Positions 58,369-64,000 of a stretch of 64,000 nt of DNA are shown in pieces. The first letter of the stretch is position 1. The number at the start of each line of letters is the position of its first letter. The notes under the pieces are model-generated. The model made no database searches, was not told the origin of the DNA, and was given only the letters and a program-made list of their open reading frames with translations. The stretch is from Oceanimonas marisflavi (GTDB lineage Bacteria > Pseudomonadota > Gammaproteobacteria > Enterobacterales > Aeromonadaceae), in assembly GCF_003049725.1 (NCBI RefSeq), contig NZ_QAGM01000008.1, positions 1-64,000 of the forward strand, in the 5' to 3' direction. The translations under genes and the position numbers were made by a program.

Positions 58369-58581
58369 GTGTTGATACCTTGTCATTGGTGTTGAGCCCG
58401 CTCGGTGCTCTTCGGCTCCGTGGCCGGCCCGGGTAAGTGTTTCGCCGGCTATTCTAATTTAATGCGTGGGTCAGTGCCACTGGCAACGCCGTTTGAGGAG
58501 CCCTTTGAAACCGTTACAGCAAGCCTGGTCATGACGGGCGCCGTCCCGGCTCCGTGTTTGCTAAAATTGGTGCTGAAAGTA

Positions 58582-58624
58582 TGCCGCCGGGCGCTATTTT
58601 ATGCTAGAGTTCCGCGGTTTTTTG
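58582..58624 (+). promoter_or_regulatory. Candidate upp promoter with G-T6-G initial transcribed region
   Basis: TAGAGT at 58605-58610 (or overlapping TATGCT at 58600-58605) precedes GGTTTTTTG at 58616-58624. Placing +1 at G58617 gives a transcript starting GTTTTTTG, like the GATTTTTTTTG start of E. coli upp where UTP-sensitive reiterative transcription occurs. The -35 region is weak. Confidence 0.4.
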
Positions 58625-58658
58625 TGTCCGTTATTTCAGTGGTCGGGAGAAGTTGTCG

Positions 58659-59285
58659 ATGAAAGTCGTTGAGGTCAAGCACCCTTTGGTGAAACACAAG
58701 CTGGGTCTGATGCGGGAAGCCGATATCAGCACCAAACGCTTTCGTGAACTGGCGAAGGAAGTCGGCAGTCTGCTGACTTATGAAGCCACTGCCGATTTTG
58801 AAACCGAGAAAACCACCATCAACGGCTGGACCGGCGCCACCGAGGTGGATCAGCTCAAGGGCAAAAAGGTCACGGTCGTGCCCATCCTGCGCGCCGGCCT
58901 CGGCATGATGGACGGTGTGCTCGAGCATATGCCGAGCGCCCGGGTGAGCGTGGTGGGGGTATACCGGGATGAAGAAACCCTGCAGCCGGTATCCTACTTC
59001 AACAAGCTGGTGAGCCACATCGACGAGCGTCTGGCGCTGATCGTGGATCCCATGCTGGCCACCGGTGGCTCCATGATCGCCACCATCGATCTGCTCAAGC
59101 AGCACGGCTGCACCAATTTCAAGGTGATCGTGCTGGTAGCCGCCCCCGAAGGCATCAAGGCGCTGGAAGCGGCCCACCCGGACGTGGAGCTGTACTGTGC
59201 TTCCGTGGACGAACGGCTCGACGAGCACGGCTATATCATTCCCGGCCTGGGCGATGCCGGCGACAAGATTTTTGGTACCAAGTAA
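58659..59285 (+). CDS. upp: Uracil phosphoribosyltransferase
   Basis: Salvages uracil to UMP with PRPP. The 208-residue protein has E. coli length and starts [24 protein letters not shown] loop in [20 protein letters not shown], uracil-binding [18 protein letters not shown] at the C-terminus. GGGAGA 8 nt upstream supports this ATG. Functions with the uracil permease gene next to it. Confidence 0.97.
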   Translation: MKVVEVKHPLVKHKLGLMREADISTKRFRELAKEVGSLLTYEATADFETEKTTINGWTGATEVDQLKGKKVTVVPILRAGLGMMDGVLEHMPSARVSVVGVYRDEETLQPVSYFNKLVSHIDERLALIVDPMLATGGSMIATIDLLKQHGCTNFKVIVLVAAPEGIKALEAAHPDVELYCASVDERLDEHGYIIPGLGDAGDKIFGTK

Positions 59286-59294
59286 GTTCATGTA

Positions 59295-59318
59295 AAACCG
59301 GCGCAGGCCGGTTTTTTT
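59295..59318 (+). terminator. Terminator/attenuator between upp and uraA
   Basis: ACCGGC-GCAG-GCCGGT stem followed by seven T residues, 10 bp after the upp stop and 23 bp before uraA. It would reduce read-through into uraA, giving less permease than transferase. Confidence 0.88.
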
Positions 59319-59340
59319 CTGTTGTTTGAGGTTATAGCAA

Positions 59341-60609
59341 ATGAATCCCGCTGAACGCACTCAGGAGCTGGCGTCCGGCCAGCCGGCGGTGCACACTCCC
59401 CTGCGCCAGGCTCTGGCCGGTTCCCAGATGTTGTTTGTGGCCTTTGGTGCCCTGGTGCTGATGCCGCTGATCACCGGCCTGGATCCGAACGTGGCACTGT
59501 TCACCGCCGGCATTGGTACTCTGGTGTTTCAGATCTGTACCAAACGCCAGGTGCCCATCTTTCTGGCATCGTCCTTTGCCTTTATCGCGCCCATTCTCTA
59601 CGGCGTGCAGACCTGGGGCATTCCCGCCACCATGAGCGGCCTGATGGCGGCGGGCATCATGTATGTGCTGCTCAGCCAGCTGGTGCGCTGGCGCGGTACC
59701 GCCCTGCTGACCCGGTTGCTGCCACCCGTGGTGGTGGGCCCGGTGATCATGGTGATTGGTCTGGGTCTGGCGCCCATGGCGGTGAACATGGCCATCGGCA
59801 AGAGCGGTGACGGCAGCGCCGTGCTGGTGGAGCACGACACCGCCCTGTGGTTGTCGCTGGCGTCCCTGATTACCACTTTGCTGGTATCCACTCTGGCCAA
59901 AGGCGTGTTCCGGTTGGTGCCCATTACCGCCGGTATTGCCGTGGGTTACGGTCTGGCGCTGGCTTTTGGCGTGGTGGACTTCACCCCGGTGCGGGATGCG
60001 GCCTGGTTCTCGGTGCCCGACTTCGTGGCACCGGAATGGAACTGGCAGGCGGTGCTGTTCATGCTGCCGGTGGCCATTGCCCCGGCCATTGAGCATATCG
60101 GTGACGTGCTGGCCATCGGCTCGGTCACTGGCAAGGATTACCTGAAAAAGCCCGGCCTGCACCGCACCCTGCTGGGTGACGGCCTGGCCACCGGCGCCGC
60201 CTCGCTGTTTGGCGGTCCGCCCAACACCACCTATTCCGAAGTGACCGGTGCTGTCATGCTGACCAAAAACTTCAACCCGGTGATCATGACCTGGGCCGCC
60301 GGTTTTGCCATTGCCCTGGCCTTTGTGGGCAAGTTCGGTGCCCTGATGCTGAGCATTCCGGTGCCGGTGATGGGCGGCATCATGATTTTGCTGTTCGGCT
60401 CCATCGCCACCGTTGGCCTGAACAGCCTGATCAAGCACCAGGTGGATCTGTCCCAGGCCCGCAACCTTTGCATCGTGGCGGTGATCCTGGTGTTCGGTAT
60501 TGGCGGCATGGCCTTTGGCATCGGCGACTTCAGCCTGCAGGGTATCAGCCTGTGCGGCATTGTCGGCATTCTGCTGAACCTGGTGCTGCCCAGGGAGCGG
60601 CCCCATTGA
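59341..60609 (+). CDS. uraA: Uracil permease UraA (NCS2 family)
   Basis: 422-residue inner-membrane uracil:H+ symporter with about 14 TM segments. NCS2 signatures include SSFAFIAPI, the substrate-site VAIAPAIEHIGDVLAIG and GGPPNTTYSEVTGAVMLTKN. It follows upp as in E. coli. Confidence 0.96.
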   Translation: MNPAERTQELASGQPAVHTPLRQALAGSQMLFVAFGALVLMPLITGLDPNVALFTAGIGTLVFQICTKRQVPIFLASSFAFIAPILYGVQTWGIPATMSGLMAAGIMYVLLSQLVRWRGTALLTRLLPPVVVGPVIMVIGLGLAPMAVNMAIGKSGDGSAVLVEHDTALWLSLASLITTLLVSTLAKGVFRLVPITAGIAVGYGLALAFGVVDFTPVRDAAWFSVPDFVAPEWNWQAVLFMLPVAIAPAIEHIGDVLAIGSVTGKDYLKKPGLHRTLLGDGLATGAASLFGGPPNTTYSEVTGAVMLTKNFNPVIMTWAAGFAIALAFVGKFGALMLSIPVPVMGGIMILLFGSIATVGLNSLIKHQVDLSQARNLCIVAVILVFGIGGMAFGIGDFSLQGISLCGIVGILLNLVLPRERPH

Positions 60610-60671
60610 TTCTGGCATGAGTCCCGGTCAGTGGTTATCATGAGCGCCCGATTTTCGACAATGGTCACGTC

Positions 60672-61631
60672 ATGCTGAAACAACTGCTGCTGTCGCTGAT
60701 GCTGCTGGGGGTTACCGGTGCGTCGGCCGCGTCCGTGTTTGAGGTACAACTTGATTCTGCCCCCTACAGCCGGGCCCAGGCCCGGGAGCAGGCGGTGGAT
60801 CTGCTGCTGGATCGTCTGGTGGGCGAGCCGGGCAGGGCGTCCTGGGTGCGTGACGAAATGATTGAGAACTGGTCCCGCTACCGCCAGGACGAACACACCC
60901 GGGGCGGCTACCGGGTGCAGTTTGATCAGGCCGAGCTGTTGCCGCTGCTGGACAGCGCCGGATTGCGTGCCTGGACCGGTGAGCGTCCGTCGCTGCTGGT
61001 ATGGCAGGTGGACGGACAGCATGCTCTTGATGGTATGACTGCCGGCTGGCGGCAGGCGTCGCTGGATTACGCCATTCCTTTGTTGTGGCCGCTATGGGAT
61101 CTGCAGGAGCATATGCAGATAGACAAGGACAGTCTGGCGAAAGACACCCTGTCCGAGGCCAGTCGTCGATATGGTGCCGCGGCCTGGCTGGCGGTAGTCA
61201 AGCAAGACGGCAGGTTGCGCTGGCGCCTGTTCTCGCAAGACAGTGAGCAGGCCCTTGCCCAGGGCGATGCCGGCACCCCGATGGAGCTGCTGGCGGCAGT
61301 CAATGGCTACTGGATCAGCCATAAAGGCGCGGAGACGGCAACCCGGCCAGGCAATACGGCCCCGGCCGAGGCATTGCCGGCGGGTACCGATGCGCCTGGT
61401 GAGCTGACCATAGTGGTCAGCGGTCTGGAACGCTTTACCGATATGGTGCGGCTGGAGCAGCGCCTTGGCCGGCTTGAAGGCGTCAGTGATATCCGGCTGC
61501 TCGACAGTGCCGGCGACCAGGCCCGTTTTCGCCTGGTGCTGTCCACGCCGGTGGTGGAACCAGCCCTGAGCAGCGCCGGCCTGTCATCGCTCGGTGAGCG
61601 CCGTTACCGGCTGACGGAGACAGTCCGTTGA
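60672..61631 (+). CDS. DUF2066 family periplasmic protein
   Basis: 319-residue protein with a signal peptide (LLLSLMLLGVTGASAAS) and the DUF2066 segment AREQAVDLLLDRLVGEPGRA / YRVQFDQAELLPLLDSAGLRA / LLVWQVDGQ. Function unknown. It commonly precedes hda in marine gammaproteobacteria; its TGA overlaps the hda TTG start. Confidence 0.88.
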   Translation: MLKQLLLSLMLLGVTGASAASVFEVQLDSAPYSRAQAREQAVDLLLDRLVGEPGRASWVRDEMIENWSRYRQDEHTRGGYRVQFDQAELLPLLDSAGLRAWTGERPSLLVWQVDGQHALDGMTAGWRQASLDYAIPLLWPLWDLQEHMQIDKDSLAKDTLSEASRRYGAAAWLAVVKQDGRLRWRLFSQDSEQALAQGDAGTPMELLAAVNGYWISHKGAETATRPGNTAPAEALPAGTDAPGELTIVVSGLERFTDMVRLEQRLGRLEGVSDIRLLDSAGDQARFRLVLSTPVVEPALSSAGLSSLGERRYRLTETVR

Positions 61632-62350
61632 GCCGGGACGGCGATGACGAGCAGCAACCGGCCCAGCTGGCGCTGGCGGTGCAGCTGCCCGATGATGAAA
61701 CCTTTGCCAGTTTCTATCCGGGCGACAATGCCCAGCTGATCACCGCCCTGAAGAATGCGGCTCTGGGGCAGGGCGACGAGGTGATTTATCTCTGGGGTCA
61801 GCCCGGCTCCGGTCGCTCCCATCTGCTGCATGCGGCCTGTGCCGACGTCAACGCCAGCGGCGAGGCGGCCACCTGTCTGCCATTGCACGCTTACCGGCGC
61901 ATGTCACCGCGCCTGCTTGACGGCATGGAGCTGCTGCCGCTGGTGTGTCTCGACAATCTGGATGCCATTGCCGGGGTGGATGAGTGGGAGCGGGCGGTGT
62001 TCAACTTCTTTAACCGCCGGCGGGAGCGGGCGGCGGGCAGCCTGGTGATCAGCGCCTCGGCCCCGTCCCGCAATCTGGGGCTGGGGCTGCCGGATCTGGC
62101 CTCGCGACTGGACTGGGGGGTGGCCTATCAGCTCAAGACCCTGGACGATGAAGGCAAGCTCAGTGCTTTGCAACTGCGTGCCGAGCTGCGCGGTTTCAAG
62201 CTGCCCACGGATGTAGGCAGGTTGCTGCTGAGCCGTTTGTCCCGGGACATGAGCACCCTGCTGGCGGCGCTGGACCTGCTCGACAATGCCTCGTTTCAGG
62301 CAAGGCGCAAGCTGAGCCTGCCTTTCACCCGGGAAATATTGGGACTTTAA
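61628..62350 (+). CDS. hda: DnaA regulatory inactivator Hda
   Basis: AAA+ protein that binds the beta clamp and promotes hydrolysis of DnaA-ATP, preventing re-initiation. 240 residues: clamp-binding QLALAVQLPDDETFASF near the N-terminus, degenerate Walker A GQPGSGRSHLLHAA (Arg for Lys, as in E. coli Hda), LDNLDAIAG and LGLPDLASRLDWGVAYQL. A TTG start overlapping the DUF2066 stop is used in this model; E. coli hda also starts at a weak codon (CTG), consistent with low dosage. Confidence 0.94.
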   Translation: MSRDGDDEQQPAQLALAVQLPDDETFASFYPGDNAQLITALKNAALGQGDEVIYLWGQPGSGRSHLLHAACADVNASGEAATCLPLHAYRRMSPRLLDGMELLPLVCLDNLDAIAGVDEWERAVFNFFNRRRERAAGSLVISASAPSRNLGLGLPDLASRLDWGVAYQLKTLDDEGKLSALQLRAELRGFKLPTDVGRLLLSRLSRDMSTLLAALDLLDNASFQARRKLSLPFTREILGL

Positions 62351-62354
62351 ATCG

Positions 62355-62429
62355 GGGACTTGGGAATAGGGATTGGGGAGTTGTAAACGCCGGGCCAGAC
62401 GATTCCCTAATCCCCAGTCCCTATTCCCT
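62355..62429. repeat. Heptamer inverted-repeat element (GGGAATA family)
   Basis: Left arm 62355-62382: GGGACTT, GGGAATA, GGGATTG, GGGAGTT. Right arm 62402-62429: ATTCCCT, AATCCCC, AGTCCCT, ATTCCCT. Loop of 19 nt. It lies between convergent hda and the DUF2069 gene, directly after the hda stop. Confidence 0.9.
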
Positions 62430-62433
62430 CACA

Positions 62434-62811
62434 TCAATCCTTTTTCTTCTTGCGAATGCTCAGGCCCAGCTCGCGGCCGCGCAGCTTGGCGTAGTAGCTG
62501 TTGCCCACAAACATGGTGGTGGCGAACAGCAGCTCCACCAGCGCCAGCCAGCGCTCTCCTTCATCCACCCACAGCAGGGTCAGGGAATGAAGAAAGTAGG
62601 GCATGATCAGAAATACCGCCCAGGCGTGGGTGTAGGGATTGCCTTTGAGCATGCCCGGCATGGGAATAAACAGCCAGGGCAGCCACATCAGCAGCATAAA
62701 GCGGGCACCCAGCTCCGGATGGGGCGAAATCACACCATGCCAGAGGGCGACCCAGGCAATCAGCCCCAGATAGCCGGTCAGTGCCAGTTTGCGGGCAAAA
62801 GCGGTGGTCAT
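62434..62811 (-). CDS. DUF2069 family inner-membrane protein
   Basis: 125-residue protein with four hydrophobic segments and a very basic tail (SIRKKKKD). The ATG at 62811 gives MTTAFARKLALTGYLGLIAW. DUF2069/YfgA-like proteins of unknown function lie near arsC (yfgD) and hda in related genomes. It overlaps the arsC stop by 4 bp. Confidence 0.86.
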   Translation of the reverse strand: MTTAFARKLALTGYLGLIAWVALWHGVISPHPELGARFMLLMWLPWLFIPMPGMLKGNPYTHAWAVFLIMPYFLHSLTLLWVDEGERWLALVELLFATTMFVGNSYYAKLRGRELGLSIRKKKKD

Positions 62812-63158
62812 TCCAGAATATCCAGTACTTGCTCGGGCGGGCGGCCCAGGGCGGCCTTGCCGTTGCATACCACAATGGGGCGCTCGATCAGTTTGGGATT
62901 GGCGACCATGGCGGCGATCAGGGCGTCCTCGTCGGTGACGTCTGCCAGCTCAAGGGTTTTGTAGATATCTTCCTTGGTGCGCATCAGCTGACGGGCCGAA
63001 CTCATGCCCAGCTGCTTGAGCAGGACTTTCAGTTGCGCTGCATCAGGGGGCGTGTCCAGATATTTGATAATCTCGGGCTCAAGGCCTTTTTCCTGCAACA
63101 GGGACAGGGTTTCCCGGCTTTTGGAACAGCGGGGATTATGGTAGATAAGCAGACTCAT
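62808..63158 (-). CDS. arsC: ArsC-family reductase (YfgD-like)
   Basis: 116-residue thioredoxin-fold protein with the ArsC active site HNPRCSKSRETL (Cys11), PxxxKYL in IIKYLDTPPD, and NPKLIERPIVV with the conserved Arg residues. Family members reduce arsenate with glutathione/glutaredoxin, but the chromosomal yfgD-type copies may have another substrate. Its location between hda and bepA matches E. coli yfgD. Confidence 0.93.
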   Translation of the reverse strand: MSLLIYHNPRCSKSRETLSLLQEKGLEPEIIKYLDTPPDAAQLKVLLKQLGMSSARQLMRTKEDIYKTLELADVTDEDALIAAMVANPKLIERPIVVCNGKAALGRPPEQVLDILE

Positions 63159-63208
63159 TATTCACTCCTGTGGCGTGGCTGCGGGCATTGTATAGAAGGA
63201 AAAGCGCA

Positions 63209-63670
63209 ATGGGCAAACTTCGCATCGGGTTTTTGACGGCGCTGCTGGTATTGGCTGGCTGCCGTGAGGCGGCTACCCTCACCCTGGCCGACGGTGAGCA
63301 GCAACGGCTGAAGGATTACCGGGGCGAGTGGCTGGTGGTGAACTACTTTGCCGAGTGGTGCGCGCCCTGTTTGCGCGAGCTGCCGCTGCTGAATGAACTG
63401 GGGCAGGCTGCCGGGCCGGCGGTGCTGGCGGTCAGTTTTGATACCATGCCGGCCCAGGCGTTGCAGGCAATGCAGCAACGGCTGGCGATAACGATACCTG
63501 TGGTGACCAGTCTGAAGGGCCCCTGGCCCTTTGAGTTGCCCCGGGTGCTGCCCACCACCTTTGTGATCGATCCTGACGGCAAGCTGGCCGCGCGTCATCA
63601 GGGCGAGCTCAGGGCCGAGGATATTGCCCGCTGGCGGGAAAACTATTGGGGAAATAAAGGGGGCTCGTAG
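63209..63670 (+). CDS. TlpA-like thioredoxin-fold lipoprotein
   Basis: 153-residue predicted lipoprotein: signal with lipobox ALLVLAGC, then a thioredoxin fold with active site FAEWCAPCLRELP and the cis-Pro loop LPTTFVIDPDG. Probably a periplasmic thiol-disulfide reductase. The ATG at 63209 has AGAAGGA upstream; an open start at 63170 lies before that site. Located near bepA, whose substrate LptD needs disulfide rearrangement, though any link is conjecture. Confidence 0.9.
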   Translation: MGKLRIGFLTALLVLAGCREAATLTLADGEQQRLKDYRGEWLVVNYFAEWCAPCLRELPLLNELGQAAGPAVLAVSFDTMPAQALQAMQQRLAITIPVVTSLKGPWPFELPRVLPTTFVIDPDGKLAARHQGELRAEDIARWRENYWGNKGGS

Positions 63671-63755
63671 CTGCCACTTTAGTCGGCAGGGCCTGCGAAG
63701 CAGGCCAGATAAGCAGACCTGCTACGCAGGTCCCGCCAGCTGAAGCGGCGGCTAC
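63667..63755. repeat. BIME-like pair of REP elements, family 2
   Basis: Unit 63667-63690 (GTAG + CTGCCACTTTAGTCGGCAG) overlaps the stop codon of the TlpA-like gene. It is followed by GGCCTGC-GAA-GCAGGCC and GACCTGC-TAC-GCAGGTC hairpins, then an inverted unit at 63733-63755 (complement GTAGCCGCCGCTTCAGC). It lies between convergent genes. Confidence 0.85.
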
Positions 63756-63783
63756 AAGAGGAGGCAGCCCTCATTTTCGCTTA

Positions 63784-64000
63784 TCAGTTCCTCAGCGCTT
63801 CCCACTCCTGCTGTTGCTGGCGCAGCTGTTCCAGCCGGGCGCCGAGGCGGGCCCGCTGCATGGCATCCTGTGACAGGGTGGCGGCGAGTTCCATTTGCTG
63901 CACGGCCACATCATAGCGGCCTTGCAGTGCGGCCAGCTCGGCCTGAGCCCGGCGAAAGGCTGATTCGTCTCCCAGCGGACGCAGGGACTGGGCCAGCAGC
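63784..64000 (-). CDS. bepA: BepA-like protein, C-terminal fragment (5' end outside window)
   Basis: Reading the minus strand into TGA at 63784-63786 gives about 72 residues (SLRPLGDESAFRRAQAELAA ... MELAATLSQDAMQRARLGAR), an amphipathic helical, TPR-like segment. In E. coli bepA (yfgC), an M48 metalloprotease with a C-terminal TPR that maintains LptD/outer membrane, neighbours yfgD and hda. The call rests on this synteny and the helical tail; the protease domain is outside the window. Confidence 0.65.
   Translation of the reverse strand, partial: LLAQSLRPLGDESAFRRAQAELAALQGRYDVAVQQMELAATLSQDAMQRARLGARLEQLRQQQQEWEALRN

Overview
This 64 kb window is chromosomal DNA of a GC-rich (roughly 60%) gammaproteobacterium. 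Protein sequences and gene order (lipA-lipB-ybeD-dacA-rlpA-mltB-rodA-mrdA-rlmH-rsfS-nadD-holA-lptE-leuS; lnt-corC-ybeY-phoH-miaB-ubiF-tRNAs; prs-ispE-lolB|hemA-prfA-prmC-sirB1-kdsA; purN-purM|upp-uraA, hda, arsC, bepA) fit Aeromonadales of the Oceanimonas/Oceanisphaera/Zobellella type. The genus is an inference from family resemblance. Nearly all of the window is vertically inherited housekeeping DNA, with one clear accessory block.

Layout. 1-243 is the 3' end of a group II intron (RT/maturase C-terminus plus domains V-VI). 320-14085 (minus) is the lipoate / cell-wall elongation / ribosome maturation / NAD / LPS-assembly / leuS block. 14202-14687 is ybeL. 14688-27090 (plus) is the accessory block: a 376-bp AT-rich upstream region with a probable promoter and a long leader, then a five-gene operon. 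It encodes a TolC-like outer-membrane lipoprotein, a short periplasmic adaptor, a 2067-residue LEPR-XLL/DUF4347/VCBS surface protein, a GAF-like/TM/HlyD fusion, and a PqqD-like/M50 metalloprotease/HlyD fusion. No ABC ATPase is present. 27103-32675 (minus) is lnt-corC-ybeY-phoH-miaB; ubiF converges on a six-tRNA operon (Met-Gln-Gln-Met-Leu-Gln). ychF, pth, a TauE-like permease, prs, ispE and lolB follow. The divergent hemA-prfA-prmC-sirB1-kdsA operon comes next, then slipin/NfeD, a GNAT acetyltransferase, ravA-viaA, gmhA, yafJ, a Lon-like protease with an unknown partner, the purine/uracil salvage genes, DUF2066-hda, DUF2069, arsC, a TlpA-like lipoprotein and the end of bepA.

How the genes work together. 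The large surface protein with three adaptor-type partners, an outer-membrane channel and a membrane metalloprotease looks like a dedicated export and maturation system for one substrate. It occupies the ybeL-lnt interval, which in E. coli also holds variable genes. This is the best candidate for an undescribed system here.

Intergenic space is unusually rich in repeats of three kinds. (1) Imperfect 7-bp-period repeats, usually two arms in inverted orientation, with three different heptamer sequences but the same architecture. (2) REP/BIME-like GTAG-plus-hairpin elements of two families that share a small spacer hairpin. (3) Two copies of a ~300-nt structured dispersed repeat whose stems covary.
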